Shown: piece after piece, positions 36,587 through 46,861 of the stretch
Numbering within the stretch: the stretch's first letter is position 1
Layout: each line of letters starts with the position of its first letter
NCBI RefSeq assembly: GCF_001428245.1
Contig: NZ_LMRV01000034.1
Location: 1 to 64,000 of the forward strand
From: Paenibacillus sp. Soil522
Lineage (GTDB): Bacteria > Bacillota > Bacilli > Paenibacillales > Paenibacillaceae
Reading direction: 5' to 3'
Length of the DNA stretch: 64,000 nucleotides
Translations under genes and position numbers: made by a program
Notes under the pieces: generated by a model
Database searches by the model: none
What the model saw: only the letters and a program-made list of their open reading frames with translations
Told to the model about the DNA's origin: nothing

Positions 36587-38509
36587 ATGGACATGTTTAA
36601 ACGTATATGGCTAGCTGCTTGGTTGATCAGCTTAGTCATGCTGGTTTATATAGGGCGTCTTGCCTGGCTGCAGCTAATGCCGGGCAGCTCCCCGGCGGCT
36701 GTTCTTTCGCAGCAGGCTAGCCGCGGCGGCTGGCAAAGGCTGTCGGTTCAGCAGCGTCAGCGTAATTTGGTACTGGATACCGGGCGCGGCGATTTTTACG
36801 ATCGTTATGGCGTACCTATAACAGGTGAAACCTATTCGGCTGTCGCTCTTTTTCCCATTCGGAAGGAGATGCGGGGGCAAAAGGAGGACTTAATCGAGCT
36901 TAGCGGTTTGTTAGGCATGACAGAGGAACAATTGCAGCTAAAGTGGGATGCTGTACGAGAGCCTGTATTTTGGAAAGCTGACGGAGGGCAGCTTCCAATG
37001 CGTCTAACCGATGCGCAAGCAAAGCGGATTAAGGAGCTGAAGTTAAACGGAATACGCGTGCTTCCATACCGCAACCGCTATTTGCAGCAGTTTGAGGCCA
37101 AGCATGTCATTGGCTTTACGAGCCAGCATCCGGAGTGGCTGCAAGCTGTTCATGCAAAAGAGCTGGCGAGCGGCAAAAGAAAGCTTGCCGAGCAGGTTGG
37201 CGGCTCAGGGCTTGAAAAGTCGCTGGATAAGCTGATGCACGGTGTAGGGGCTACCTCTGTATCTTATTTCATCGATGGACAAAACGCTCCGATGCATGGG
37301 CTTGATATGCGGATTACGCAGCCTAGCAACCGTTACTATCCGCTGAAGGCGATTACGACCATCGATTTGAAGCTGCAAAATGAGATCGAAGACTATGTGG
37401 ATGCGCAGGGCATGCAGGAGGGAGCGGTCGTCGTGCTTGACACGAGCAACGCGGATATTGTCGCGATGGTGTCAAGGCCGCAGTTAAAGCCGGGGCAGTT
37501 CCAAAGCTCCGACGGCTCCGAATGGGCCAATCATGCGCTCAAAGCGGCAGCTCCCGGCTCGGTGTTCAAGCTGGTTACGGAGGCAGCCGCTTTAGAAGCG
37601 GGAGCGGTAAACCGGCATGAAACGTTTTTTTGTAACGGCGAGTACGGAAAATACGGCTTGTCCTGCTGGAAGGAAGGCGGCCATGGTCACGTGACGCTTG
37701 AGGAAGGACTGGCGCAATCCTGCAATATTGTGTTTGCAACGATTGCGGAGCGGCTCAAAGCGTCCGAGTTAAAGCGCACCGCGGACGCGCTAGGCATAGG
37801 CCGGCAGGCGGGCTGGCATTATGAGGAAGCATTTGGTCCATTCGCAGCTCCGCTTCGTCTTCTGGAAGAGGAGGAAAGCGGACAGCTGTTTGCGCCTGCC
37901 GGCAGCCTTAAGACTGGAGGCGAGTCTGGCAGCGGCAATACCGGAAAGCGGAGCGGAAAGCAGACGGCGCAGCTGGAGGCGCGGGAACAAGCCGCTATGC
38001 TGGCAGCCGTCGATGGCGGCGTGCTCGCGCAGAGCGGAATTGGGCAGCGTGATGTTATGATGTCGCCGCTTCAGGCGGCAAATCTGATTGTGACGATGCT
38101 GAATGAGGGGCGCGTGATGGAGCCGCGCCTTGTCAGTGAAATCCGCTATGCCAACGGCCAGCGGATGGTGAAGCTTCCCGCGCAGCGCGCGCAAGCGATT
38201 CATGGCCGGATTAGACCGGCCACCGCTCATGCGCTGCTGCGCGGCATGCAGGCGGTCGTCGACCATGGAACCGGCCGATCGATCCGTCAAGGGCTATGGG
38301 CTGTAGCCGGCAAGTCCGGCACCGCCGAAACGATCCGGGCCGGAACTGCCCGCAACAACCTGTGGTTTGCGGGCTACGGCCCGGTCAAAAAGCCACGCTA
38401 CGCCATAGCTGTGCTCGTGGAAAACCAGCCGCCCGGCAGCGCGAATCAGGCGACTAAGCTCTTTCGAGGCGTCATGGATATCGCCGCCGCCTTACCGACC
38501 GGCGAGTAG
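36587..38509 (+). CDS. Class B penicillin-binding protein (PbpI/YrrR-like transpeptidase)
   Basis: The 640-residue protein has one N-terminal membrane helix (6-24), a PBP dimerisation domain and a transpeptidase domain with SVFK (325-328), SCN (378-380) and KSG (576-578) intact. A low-complexity Gly/Lys/Glu-rich insert occupies about 427-470. The locus corresponds to yrrR (pbpI) of B. subtilis, a sporulation-linked PBP. The start is uncertain: AGGAG (36565-36569) is 17 nt from ATG 36587 but 10 nt from ATG 36580, which opens only a six-codon frame ending at 36600. Confidence 0.88.
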   Translation: MDMFKRIWLAAWLISLVMLVYIGRLAWLQLMPGSSPAAVLSQQASRGGWQRLSVQQRQRNLVLDTGRGDFYDRYGVPITGETYSAVALFPIRKEMRGQKEDLIELSGLLGMTEEQLQLKWDAVREPVFWKADGGQLPMRLTDAQAKRIKELKLNGIRVLPYRNRYLQQFEAKHVIGFTSQHPEWLQAVHAKELASGKRKLAEQVGGSGLEKSLDKLMHGVGATSVSYFIDGQNAPMHGLDMRITQPSNRYYPLKAITTIDLKLQNEIEDYVDAQGMQEGAVVVLDTSNADIVAMVSRPQLKPGQFQSSDGSEWANHALKAAAPGSVFKLVTEAAALEAGAVNRHETFFCNGEYGKYGLSCWKEGGHGHVTLEEGLAQSCNIVFATIAERLKASELKRTADALGIGRQAGWHYEEAFGPFAAPLRLLEEEESGQLFAPAGSLKTGGESGSGNTGKRSGKQTAQLEAREQAAMLAAVDGGVLAQSGIGQRDVMMSPLQAANLIVTMLNEGRVMEPRLVSEIRYANGQRMVKLPAQRAQAIHGRIRPATAHALLRGMQAVVDHGTGRSIRQGLWAVAGKSGTAETIRAGTARNNLWFAGYGPVKKPRYAIAVLVENQPPGSANQATKLFRGVMDIAAALPTGE

Positions 38510-38568
38510 CAGCTCCCTTTTGCATAAGGCAGCCAGCTGACTTTCAGAAATATCATGACTATTTCACC

Positions 38569-38619
38569 GTGAAAGGAGGCTGCACCTCCACCGACCGGGT
38601 GGAGTCAGCCTCCCTTCAC
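38569..38619. terminator. Convergent terminator between PBP and AI-2E genes
   Basis: A long stem GTGAAaGGAGGCTG / CAGCCTCCcTTCAC carries an inner CTCCACC/GGTGGAG extension. It lies between two converging genes. Confidence 0.7.
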
Positions 38620-38634
38620 TTCGTTATCTGCTAT

Positions 38635-39786
38635 TTATTTTTTATTGTCTTCTTCGCGCTTCGACAGGCTTTCGACGTAGGATTCGGCCTCAGGGTTATC
38701 GAATTCCCCAAGAGGCGCATGGATCCAGCGGTGGAAGTAGCCTTGATCATACAGCGCCTTGATCAGGATCATAAGGATTGGCGATAAGATGACGCCGGAT
38801 ACGCCGAACAACGATAGCGACACAATCATGAAAGCGAGCATCGTGAAGGCGGATACGCCTAAGGAGTCGCCCGTAATTTTAGGTTCAAGAATTTGGCGGG
38901 TGAGCACGACAACCAGAAATAGCGCGGACAGCCAGATCGCCAGCGAGATTTTGCCTATGATGATCAAATAAATAATCCATGGAATAAAGATGGTGCCGAC
39001 GCCGAGCAGCGGCAAAATGTCGAAGATAGCGGATACGACCGCGATAACGAACGCATTTTCCACGCCGAGCAGCACAAGCGCGATCAAAATGACAAGAAAG
39101 GTGATGCTGATCATTTTGGCCTGCGCCTTAATGTAAAGCGCTATCCCTTTGAATACGTTGTTGCGAAGGAAGAAAAACGCATTTTTGAACGTATTTGGCG
39201 TTTTGTCCTCGGCGGTTTTTTTCCATGTAGTAATCTCGATGCTCAGGAAATAAGCTAATATAATACCGACCACAAAATTAAAGACAAACGTGGAGAAGGA
39301 TGACACGTAACCGATAATGTTAACGAGTACCGTTTGTCCGAATTTTGCGAGTGTGGCCGATGCCCCTTCGATTAATTCTTTAGAGCGCTGAACGAGCTCC
39401 AGGTCGGCCGGCAGCGTGCCGAATCTTTTTTGCACCTCTTCGGTAATATTGGCAATTTGAATGGCGAGCATTTCCTGATATTTCGGAAAATTGTCGACCA
39501 GCTCCGTGCCCTGCTTCGTCAGCAGGTATGCGGCGCCGGAGAAGGCGGCCAGTATAATAAGCGTGAACAGCAGTACGGAAATGCCGGAGGCGATCGATTT
39601 CTTCATCCCCAGCTTGTTAAGCCGCCTCGCTAACGGTTCGATGCATAAATAAATAAGGAAGGACAAGAAAATAGGCGTCGCAATGCGGTACAAATAGCTG
39701 AAGGAATACATAATCAAATATACAGTGAGTGCAATTAGCGCGATGTCAAAGGCGGTTCGCCAGTACTTTTTGTAAAATGGCAGCAT
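38635..39786 (-). CDS. AI-2E family transporter (YtvI-like permease)
   Basis: The 383-residue polytopic protein has about eight helices and the family hallmarks FDILPLLGVGTIFIPWIIY and SLFGVSGVILSPILMI. It is distinct from the YrrI-like protein at 24828. YtvI-type relatives occur in sporulating bacteria. The start at 39786 (MLPFYKK) gives an 8-nt spacing to AAGGAG, while ATG 39792 is too close. The substrate is unknown. Confidence 0.82.
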   Translation of the reverse strand: MLPFYKKYWRTAFDIALIALTVYLIMYSFSYLYRIATPIFLSFLIYLCIEPLARRLNKLGMKKSIASGISVLLFTLIILAAFSGAAYLLTKQGTELVDNFPKYQEMLAIQIANITEEVQKRFGTLPADLELVQRSKELIEGASATLAKFGQTVLVNIIGYVSSFSTFVFNFVVGIILAYFLSIEITTWKKTAEDKTPNTFKNAFFFLRNNVFKGIALYIKAQAKMISITFLVILIALVLLGVENAFVIAVVSAIFDILPLLGVGTIFIPWIIYLIIIGKISLAIWLSALFLVVVLTRQILEPKITGDSLGVSAFTMLAFMIVSLSLFGVSGVILSPILMILIKALYDQGYFHRWIHAPLGEFDNPEAESYVESLSKREEDNKK

Positions 39787-39952
39787 AGTCATACTCCTTC
39801 TTTTTCTATATTCATATTTCCATAAAGATTGTACTATAGTTTTTAAAAAGATGCCTATTTTTTATCGCGGTATGCTACAATTAAAGCTATTGTTGTTGTT
39901 TTGTACCGCTAATTATTCGTCGACTAAATCATATAACGGTGGGGAAAACAAA

Positions 39953-41356
39953 ATGGAAAATTTGCTGCTGTGGGGAATTTACGTCGTGACGTTTTATGCC
40001 TTTCTTCCTGGTCTCATTAGCCGAACCTTCGGCTTTCGCGTATTTAAGAAGGGACGCGTAGAGAAGGAGATTTCCCTGACGTTTGATGACGGACCGGATC
40101 CAGTCTATACGCCGCAGCTGCTTGATCTGCTCGCACGCTACAATGCGAAAGCGACCTTTTTTGTTGTGGGCGCACATGCGGAGGGGCAGGCGGAGCTGCT
40201 GCAGCGAATGAAAGCAGAAGGCCATATTATCGGTATTCATAATTATGTTCATAAATCGAATTGGCTCATGCGTCCCCGGACGGTTAAGCGGCAAATCGAG
40301 CGTACCATTGATATTATTGAGAATGCGACAGGTGAACGTTCGGCTTTTTACCGGCCGCCCTGGGGGATCGTAAACGTATTCGATTATGCGAATTTAGGTT
40401 ATTTGCAAATTATTTTATGGTCGGCCATGTTTGGCGATTGGCGTCTGCGCCTTGGTCCCGAACGGTTGAAGAAGCGGATGATGAAGAAGCTGAGACCGGG
40501 CGAGGTTATGCTCTTGCATGATTGCGGCATGACTTTCGGGGCGGACAAGGATGCTCCCAAAAACATGCTTATCGCACTTGAAGCTTATCTAGAAGAAGGT
40601 ATGAAACGGGGCTACCGTTTTGTGGGAATCAACGAAATGATGAAGCTGACCGATGCTGCGCGCGCAGCTCCTTCTTCCATGTGGAAGAAGGCTATCATTT
40701 CTCTGTGGCTGCTGTGGGAAAGAGCCTTTCATGTCGTCTTCCGCTTAAAAACGGTTGGGGACGCAGAGGATGCCGCATTTCATTATCGCGTGACGACTTA
40801 TAACGGCCAAGATATTGTATTTGCCGAAGGCGGAAGAGTAATGAAGGGCGACCGCGTCGCTGAATTGCATTTTGATAACAAAAAACTGTCGGCGATCGCG
40901 ACGACCTCCAAATCGCCGGTAGCTACCGGCATCCGCATGCTTCGCGAAGTGGAGCAGGCTCTGCCGCTGCTTGCCAACCAGCTGGCAGCAGATACCACGG
41001 CGAATGATATTAAGGCGGTCTATGGCGTCACGATGATCCATCGCGGGGCTGATCGATTAGGTTTTGAAATATTCGAGCTGCCGGAAGGCATGTTCGCGAA
41101 GTCGACACGTATCTATTTGCGCATTCTGATTAGGGTGCTGACCAATACGCAGCAGACGGTAAAGGGCAAAAAAAGAAGAGAAACCATTTCACCGCGTATG
41201 CTGCTTATGCCTGTCGCCACGATAAGGCGGTATGCAACGGTGCAGCTGAACAAGATGCAAGAGGAAGCAGGGCGCATAAGCGATGCTGTGGAACGGACAA
41301 TAAGCGCGGCAGCCGACGAAGCTGCGCAGCTAGGTACGAAAACAACAGCTATATAG
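39953..41356 (+). CDS. NodB-type polysaccharide deacetylase with C-terminal YkoP-like domain
   Basis: An N-terminal helix (1-22) precedes a NodB deacetylase domain with TFDDGPDP (43-50), the metal-site HNYVHKSN, RPPWG and LLHDCG. This is a complete carbohydrate esterase 4 motif set. After about residue 240 comes a second domain (AFHYRVTTYNGQ, KGDRVAELHFDNKKL) of the type seen in YkoP-like proteins, then a basic region and a helical tail. ATG 39953 is chosen because it opens at the helix; the upstream extension to 39851 has no ribosome site. It probably acts on cell-wall or exported glycans. The target is unknown. Confidence 0.83.
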   Translation: MENLLLWGIYVVTFYAFLPGLISRTFGFRVFKKGRVEKEISLTFDDGPDPVYTPQLLDLLARYNAKATFFVVGAHAEGQAELLQRMKAEGHIIGIHNYVHKSNWLMRPRTVKRQIERTIDIIENATGERSAFYRPPWGIVNVFDYANLGYLQIILWSAMFGDWRLRLGPERLKKRMMKKLRPGEVMLLHDCGMTFGADKDAPKNMLIALEAYLEEGMKRGYRFVGINEMMKLTDAARAAPSSMWKKAIISLWLLWERAFHVVFRLKTVGDAEDAAFHYRVTTYNGQDIVFAEGGRVMKGDRVAELHFDNKKLSAIATTSKSPVATGIRMLREVEQALPLLANQLAADTTANDIKAVYGVTMIHRGADRLGFEIFELPEGMFAKSTRIYLRILIRVLTNTQQTVKGKKRRETISPRMLLMPVATIRRYATVQLNKMQEEAGRISDAVERTISAAADEAAQLGTKTTAI

Positions 41357-41373
41357 GGGTAGCCCTATAGGCT

Positions 41374-41423
41374 AACAGAAAGAGGAGTGCAGGCTGTATC
41401 CAGCTTGCACTCCTCTTTCTGTT
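41374..41423. terminator. Terminator after deacetylase gene
   Basis: An 18-bp near-perfect stem has arms at 41374-41391 and 41406-41423 (AACAGAAAGAGGAGTGCA and its complement). It serves the deacetylase gene and possibly ilvD from the other side. Confidence 0.8.
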
Positions 41424-41478
41424 AATTGAATGTATAAATTTACTATTTGTGCGCAGCCTATATTTCAAAGCGGAACGC

Positions 41479-41506
41479 GCCTTTTCCGTCCATGGACGGA
41501 AAAGGC
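41479..41506. repeat. Perfect 28-bp palindrome
   Basis: Each half is GCCTTTTCCGTCCA and its exact complement, with no spacer, centred on CCATGG. It lies 25 bp beyond the ilvD stop. There is no T-run, so it does not look like a standard terminator. Confidence 0.85.
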
Positions 41507-41530
41507 CGTATACGCATGGCTAAGCAGAAA

Positions 41531-43216
41531 CTACATTTTCATAACGCCGCCAGTGCTGGCGGAAGTTACAAGGTGAGCGTAACGTGCTAGATAGCCGCGC
41601 TTAATTTTAAGCTCGAAGCCTTTCCATTCGGAACGGCGTTTTTCGAATTCTTCGTCGCTGATCAGAAGATCCATTGTACGGTTGTTCATGTCGATCTCGA
41701 TGATATCACCATCTTGAACGAATGCGATCGGTCCGCCTTCAGCAGCTTCCGGCGATGCATGGCCGATGCTTATGCCGCGTGATGCGCCGGAGAAGCGTCC
41801 GTCTGTTACGAGCGCGACCTTCGCGCCTAGACCCATACCGACGATTTGGGATGTTGGTGCAAGCATTTCCGGCATGCCCGGGCCGCCGCGCGGTCCTTCG
41901 TAACGGATGACAACAACATGGCCTTCTTTTATTTTGCCGTTAGCGATGCCATGCAAAGCTTCGTCCTGTGAATCGAAGCAGATGGCGGGACCTTTGTGGT
42001 AGCCGCCAACTGATTTATCAACTGCGCCCGTTTTGATGATAGCGCCGTTAGGAGCAAGGTTACCGAACAATACAGCGAGGCCGCCGCGTTCCGTATGCGG
42101 ATTATCGATTGTGCGGATAACATCGGTGTCTTGGATTTCACAGCCGATAACATTTTCGCGCAGCGTTTTGCCGGTAACGGTTAAGCAGTCGCCGTGCAAA
42201 GCGCCTTCCTTCTTAAACATCTCGTTAAGAACTGCACTGACACCGCCCGCATTGTGTACATCTTCAATGTGGTAATCCGATGCAGGAGCGATTTTCGCAA
42301 GATGCGGAACGCGCTCAGCCACTTCGTTGATACGCTCAATCGGGTACTCGATACCAGCTTCATGCGCGATAGCAAGCGTGTGAAGTACTGTATTTGTAGA
42401 GCCGCCCATTGCCATATCAAGCGCGAATGCATTGTCGATTGTATCTTTTGTAACGATATCACGCGGTTTAATACCAAGCTCAATGATTTTCATAAGCTGG
42501 CGGGCCGCATCTTTAACGAACTCTTTACGCTCTGGAGAAACGGCAAGAATCGTACCGTTGCCAGGCAATGCAAGTCCAAGGCCTTCAGCCAGGCAGTTCA
42601 TCGAGTTAGCTGTAAACATACCGGAGCATGATCCGCAAGTCGGACAACCGAATTGTTCAAGCTCCATCAGCTGATCGTCATTGATTTTACCGGCTTGGTG
42701 AGCGCCTACGCCTTCGAATACGCTGGATAGCGAGATCGAACGGCCATCGGAGGTTTTACCTGCTTTCATTGGTCCGCCGCTGACAAGCATAGTCGGGATG
42801 TTGACGCGAAGCGCGCCCATAATCATGCCCGGTGTAATTTTGTCGCAGTTCGGAATGCAGACCATGCCGTCGAACCAGTGCGCATTAACGACAGTCTCGA
42901 TCGAATCGGCAATAATTTCACGGCTGGCAAGAGAGTAACGCATGCCGATGTGGCCCATCGCAATGCCGTCGTCAACGCCGATTGTATTAAATTCGAAAGG
43001 AACGCCGCCCGCCTCGCGGATGGCTTCCTTAACCAGCTTGCCGAACTCCTGCAAATGAACGTGACCAGGAATAATATCAATATACGAGTTACAAACCGCG
43101 ATAAACGGCTTGTCGAAATCTTCCTCTTTTACGCCTGCGGCGCGAAGCAAGCTGCGATGCGGTGCGCGGTCGAATCCTTTTTTGATCATATCAGAACGCA
43201 TTCTTTTGGCCGCCAT
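41531..43216 (-). CDS. ilvD: Dihydroxy-acid dehydratase
   Basis: IlvD makes the 2-keto acid precursors of valine and isoleucine. The 561-residue protein has the Fe-S ligand motifs AVCNSY (Cys 42), PNCDK (Cys 124) and [10 protein letters not shown] (Cys 191/194/197 region) and the C-terminal [20 protein letters not shown] signature. AGGGGG precedes ATG 43216. It stands alone here, away from other ilv genes. I saw no T-box in its upstream region. Confidence 0.96.
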   Translation of the reverse strand: MAAKRMRSDMIKKGFDRAPHRSLLRAAGVKEEDFDKPFIAVCNSYIDIIPGHVHLQEFGKLVKEAIREAGGVPFEFNTIGVDDGIAMGHIGMRYSLASREIIADSIETVVNAHWFDGMVCIPNCDKITPGMIMGALRVNIPTMLVSGGPMKAGKTSDGRSISLSSVFEGVGAHQAGKINDDQLMELEQFGCPTCGSCSGMFTANSMNCLAEGLGLALPGNGTILAVSPERKEFVKDAARQLMKIIELGIKPRDIVTKDTIDNAFALDMAMGGSTNTVLHTLAIAHEAGIEYPIERINEVAERVPHLAKIAPASDYHIEDVHNAGGVSAVLNEMFKKEGALHGDCLTVTGKTLRENVIGCEIQDTDVIRTIDNPHTERGGLAVLFGNLAPNGAIIKTGAVDKSVGGYHKGPAICFDSQDEALHGIANGKIKEGHVVVIRYEGPRGGPGMPEMLAPTSQIVGMGLGAKVALVTDGRFSGASRGISIGHASPEAAEGGPIAFVQDGDIIEIDMNNRTMDLLISDEEFEKRRSEWKGFELKIKRGYLARYAHLVTSASTGGVMKM

Positions 43217-43543
43217 TTAAGTGCCCCCTATTTTTGCTTAATAAAATTTCAATACTCTCGATTTTATCACAACGGACAAGCGTTGGCTATAACGCCGGCC
43301 GGTTATGCCATAACCTGTAAACGTTAAAAGATGTGAAGAATGATGTGAGCTTTGTGGCATTACGGCAAATGACGGACACGGCGATGAATATTCAATGATG
43401 GTTTGCAGCGGCTCAAGACGATGCGGGAGCAATAAAGTGAATTTTGTCGATTTTAGTCGATTATTCCTACCTGTTTAATAGTGTAAATATGATGTTAAAT
43501 CTATAACGAGCGAAGGGTGATTTTTCTGATTTTTTTGTTCTTG
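43217..43543. other. Intergenic region between ilvD and the urease control region
   Basis: This AT-rich gap separates divergent ilvD and ureA. Apart from the nitrogen-control box and promoter described separately at its right end, I see no supported ORF and no RNA structure. An ilvD promoter must lie in the left part but no clear boxes stand out. Confidence 0.6.
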
Positions 43544-43560
43544 TGTCACAATATGTGACG
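43544..43560 (+). promoter_or_regulatory. GlnR/TnrA-type nitrogen control box of the urease operon
   Basis: TGTCACAATATGTGACG fits the GlnR/TnrA consensus TGTNAN7TNACA at every fixed position except the last (G for A). It lies 8 bp upstream of the -35 box, centred near -52 from the likely transcription start, the place from which TnrA activates in B. subtilis. Confidence 0.7.
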
Positions 43561-43568
43561 CGAGTACA

Positions 43569-43597
43569 TTTACTTACCATTATTTGCTGTTTATAAT
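43569..43597 (+). promoter_or_regulatory. Sigma-A promoter of the urease operon
   Basis: TTTACT (43569-43574) and TATAAT (43592-43597) are separated by 17 bp, 30 bp before the ureA start. The poor -35 box fits an activator-dependent promoter. Confidence 0.7.
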
Positions 43598-43626
43598 GAA
43601 ACTATTACGGGTAAAGAGGTGAAACC

Positions 43627-43932
43627 ATGCAGTTGACCGAACGTGAAAAAGAAAAGCTGCTCATTACAATCGCTGCGGATTTGGCCAGACGTCGAATGAA
43701 ACGCGGCTTGAAGCTTAATTATCCAGAAAGTGTAGCGCTCATCACCTCTGAAATTATGGAAGGTGCACGCGATGGCATGACCGTTGCGCAGCTAATGGAA
43801 TTTGGAACGCAAATTTTAAAGGCAGAGCAGGTGATGCCCGGTATCCCGGAAATGATTCACGAGGTTCAGGTGGAAGCGACTTTCCCGGACGGGACGAAGC
43901 TCGTCACTATTCATTACCCGATTACAGGGTAG
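43627..43932 (+). CDS. ureA: Urease subunit gamma
   Basis: The 101-residue structural subunit matches the family length of 100: [62 protein letters not shown] precedes ATG 43627. It is the first gene of ureABCFGD. Confidence 0.97.
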   Translation: MQLTEREKEKLLITIAADLARRRMKRGLKLNYPESVALITSEIMEGARDGMTVAQLMEFGTQILKAEQVMPGIPEMIHEVQVEATFPDGTKLVTIHYPITG

Positions 43933-44020
43933 ATACGGTAAATGATTATAGACGCTGGAAAGCGATATAGGTATATAAACGTGATAGGTCAGTACATAAG
44001 AGAGAGGAGCGCTTTGCAGG

Positions 44021-44389
44021 ATGATACCAGGACAATATCGAACGGCAGCAGGCGAAATTGAATTAAACGCCGGACGCCTGACGAAGCAGCTAATCGTCGT
44101 AAACACAGGTGATCGACCTGTTCAGGTAGGCTCTCATTTTCATTTTTTCGAAGTGAACCGCGCACTAAAGTTTGATCGCGAAGCTGCGTTCGGTATGCGG
44201 CTTCACATTGCTGCTGGAACGGCGGTCCGTTTCGAGCCGGGCGAGGAGAAGCCCGTTACGGTCGTGGAGCTAGGCGGCGCGAAGCTTTCTTATGGCTTGA
44301 ACGGATTAAGCCGGGGGAAAGCAGAGGCAGGCGCGATGCCTGAAGCGGTTCGGAAACGGCTGGCAGCTTGGGAGGGTGAGAACGCATGA
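44021..44389 (+). CDS. ureB: Urease subunit beta
   Basis: The 122-residue subunit carries the diagnostic [17 protein letters not shown] and [27 protein letters not shown]. It starts 88 bp after ureA, and its stop overlaps the ureC start by four bases (ATGA). Confidence 0.97.
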   Translation: MIPGQYRTAAGEIELNAGRLTKQLIVVNTGDRPVQVGSHFHFFEVNRALKFDREAAFGMRLHIAAGTAVRFEPGEEKPVTVVELGGAKLSYGLNGLSRGKAEAGAMPEAVRKRLAAWEGENA

Positions 44390-46101
44390 CCAAGATGGAT
44401 CGGCGAAGCTATGCAGCCATGTTCGGGCCGACGACCGGCGATGCCGTTCGGCTGGCCGACACGGAGCTTTGGGCGGAAATCGAGCATGATTATACGGTAT
44501 ACGGCGATGAATGCAAATTCGGCGGCGGCAAGGTAATACGTGACGGGATGGGGCAATCGAGCGGCGCCTTGCGTGATGAAGGCGTGCTGGATACGCTTAT
44601 TACGAATGCGGTTATCATTGATCATTCCGGCATTGTGAAAGCGGACATCGGCATTAAGGACGGATATATCGTTGGCATCGGCAAAGCGGGCAATCCGGAT
44701 ATAATGGATGGCGTGTTTCCGAATATGATCGTTGGCGCGAGCACCGAGGTCATTGCCGGAGAAGGGAAAATCGTCACAGCCGGAGCGATCGATTCACATA
44801 TTCATTTCATCTGCCCGCAGCAGATCGAGACGGCGCTCTCCTCCGGCGTAACGACGATGATCGGCGGCGGAACCGGACCGGCGACGGGGACGAACGCGAC
44901 TACGGTAACTCCAGGCGCATGGCATATGCGCCGCATGCTGGAGGCGGCTGAGCATTTTCCGATGAATATCGGTTTTACGGGGAAAGGCAATGCTTCATTT
45001 ACCGCGCCGCTCATTGAGCAAATCGAAGCGGGAGCAATCGGACTGAAGCTGCATGAGGACTGGGGCACGACACCGGCAGCAATCGATGCCTGCCTGCAGG
45101 CGGCGGATCAGTATGACGTCCAGGTTGCGATCCATACGGATACTTTAAATGAAGCGGGCTTTGTAGAGGATACGCTCGCCGCAATCGGCGGACGGACGAT
45201 TCATACGTACCATACAGAAGGCGCGGGCGGCGGCCATGCGCCGGATATAATCGTCGCGGCGGGCGAGCTGAATGTACTTCCGTCTTCGACGAATCCAACG
45301 CGTCCCTTTACGATTAATACAATAGAAGAGCATTTGGATATGCTGATGGTTTGTCATCATTTGGACAGCAGCATACCGGAGGATGTCGCGTTCGCCGATT
45401 CGCGGATTAGACCGGAGACGATTGCCGCAGAGGATATTTTGCATGATATGGGTGTTTTCAGCATGATTAGCTCGGACTCGCAGGCGATGGGCCGTGTCGG
45501 GGAGGTTATTATCCGGACTTGGCAGACGGCTGACAAAATGAAAAAGCAGCGCGGACCGTTATCGCCGGATAACGGGCAGCATGATAATTTCCGCATTAAG
45601 CGCTACATTGCGAAATATACGATTAATCCGGCTGTCACTCACGGTATCTCTCATCTGGTCGGTTCGCTGGAAGCAGGTAAATTCGCCGATCTCGTCATTT
45701 GGAATCCGATGTTTTTTGGCGTTAAGCCGGATCTCGTATTGAAGGGCGGCAGCATCGCATATGCACAAATGGGCGATCCTAACGCCTCGATTCCGACGCC
45801 GCAGCCGGTATTTGGCCGTCCAATGTTCGCTTCCTTCGGCAAGCTGGTGTATAACAGCTCGATTACGTTCGTTTCTCAGGCAGCCTTCGAGCGCGGAATC
45901 GCGAGCGAGCTGGGGCTCCAGAAACGAATTGAACCGGTGAAGGGCTGCCGCTTGGTGACGAAGAAGGATATGATCCATAATGATGCGACGCCTAAACTGG
46001 AGGTGGATCCGGAAACCTACCATGTTATGGTGGATGGAGAGCATGTGACCTGCGAGCCGGCGGAGGTGCTGCCGATGGCGCAGCGGTATTTCTTGTTCTA
46101 G
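44386..46101 (+). CDS. ureC: Urease subunit alpha (catalytic)
   Basis: UreC hydrolyses urea to ammonia and carbamate with two nickel ions. The 571-residue protein keeps all known active-site residues: His138 and His140 (SHIHF), carbamylated Lys221 (GLKLHEDWG), His250, His276, Cys323-His324 on the mobile flap (VCHHLDSS) and Asp364 (SSDSQAM). Each is shifted by four from the Klebsiella numbering. The enzyme should be active once nickel is inserted. Confidence 0.98.
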   Translation: MTKMDRRSYAAMFGPTTGDAVRLADTELWAEIEHDYTVYGDECKFGGGKVIRDGMGQSSGALRDEGVLDTLITNAVIIDHSGIVKADIGIKDGYIVGIGKAGNPDIMDGVFPNMIVGASTEVIAGEGKIVTAGAIDSHIHFICPQQIETALSSGVTTMIGGGTGPATGTNATTVTPGAWHMRRMLEAAEHFPMNIGFTGKGNASFTAPLIEQIEAGAIGLKLHEDWGTTPAAIDACLQAADQYDVQVAIHTDTLNEAGFVEDTLAAIGGRTIHTYHTEGAGGGHAPDIIVAAGELNVLPSSTNPTRPFTINTIEEHLDMLMVCHHLDSSIPEDVAFADSRIRPETIAAEDILHDMGVFSMISSDSQAMGRVGEVIIRTWQTADKMKKQRGPLSPDNGQHDNFRIKRYIAKYTINPAVTHGISHLVGSLEAGKFADLVIWNPMFFGVKPDLVLKGGSIAYAQMGDPNASIPTPQPVFGRPMFASFGKLVYNSSITFVSQAAFERGIASELGLQKRIEPVKGCRLVTKKDMIHNDATPKLEVDPETYHVMVDGEHVTCEPAEVLPMAQRYFLF

Positions 46102-46142
46102 CGAATGATTACGGCCTCAGAAGACAGGAGGGGCAAACGTAA

Positions 46143-46835
46143 ATGAATGATCAGATAAGATGGCTGGCCATGCAGCAGCTGCTGGACTCGGCTCTACCGA
46201 TAGGAGGCTTCTCGCATTCGTTCGGTCTGGAGACGATGGTTCAGGACGGCAGGATGAATAACTCCAGCCAGCTTTATGCTTATGCATCCGCTATGCTGCT
46301 TCAAAGCTGGGCGAGCTCGGATGCAATGGTCATCAAGGCGGTTTACCGGGATGCTCCGCAAGCGGATTGGGAGCGGCTTTGGTCGATTGAAAGGCTTGTC
46401 CATTTGCAGAGAGTCGCATCGGAAACCCGCAGCGGAGTGGAGAAAATGGGGCGCCGCCTGCTTCAGCTGGCATCGGCCATCCATCCTCAGCTGGATTGGT
46501 ATCCGCTGACGGAGGCGATGCGCGCCGGTAAATGTTTCGCATCCCATCCGCTTTCGCACGGCTATGCCTGCTGGCTGCTGGGTATATCGGAGGAGCGGGC
46601 GATACAGGGCTATTTTTATACATGTATCGTAACCTGCGTGAATAGCGCGCTTCGTCTGATGTCGATGGGTCAGACGGAGGGACAATCGTTAATTGCAAGG
46701 CTTACGCTTTTAACGGCAGAAGCGCTCAAGGTTTCGGGGGAGCTGGAGCCGGAGCAGGCATATTCCAATATGCCGATGGCGGAGCTGGCGATGATGCGCC
46801 ACGAACGCTTATATTCGAGATTATTTATGTCTTAA
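46143..46835 (+). CDS. ureF: Urease accessory protein UreF
   Basis: The 230-residue all-helical protein forms the UreGFD activation complex. LDSALPIGGFSHSFGLETMV near the N-terminus and GYACWLLGI fit UreF. It starts 42 bp after ureC with AGGAGGGG. ureE, which usually precedes ureF, is missing. Confidence 0.93.
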   Translation: MNDQIRWLAMQQLLDSALPIGGFSHSFGLETMVQDGRMNNSSQLYAYASAMLLQSWASSDAMVIKAVYRDAPQADWERLWSIERLVHLQRVASETRSGVEKMGRRLLQLASAIHPQLDWYPLTEAMRAGKCFASHPLSHGYACWLLGISEERAIQGYFYTCIVTCVNSALRLMSMGQTEGQSLIARLTLLTAEALKVSGELEPEQAYSNMPMAELAMMRHERLYSRLFMS

Positions 46836-46861
46836 CACTATTGCATATGGGGGAATGACAA

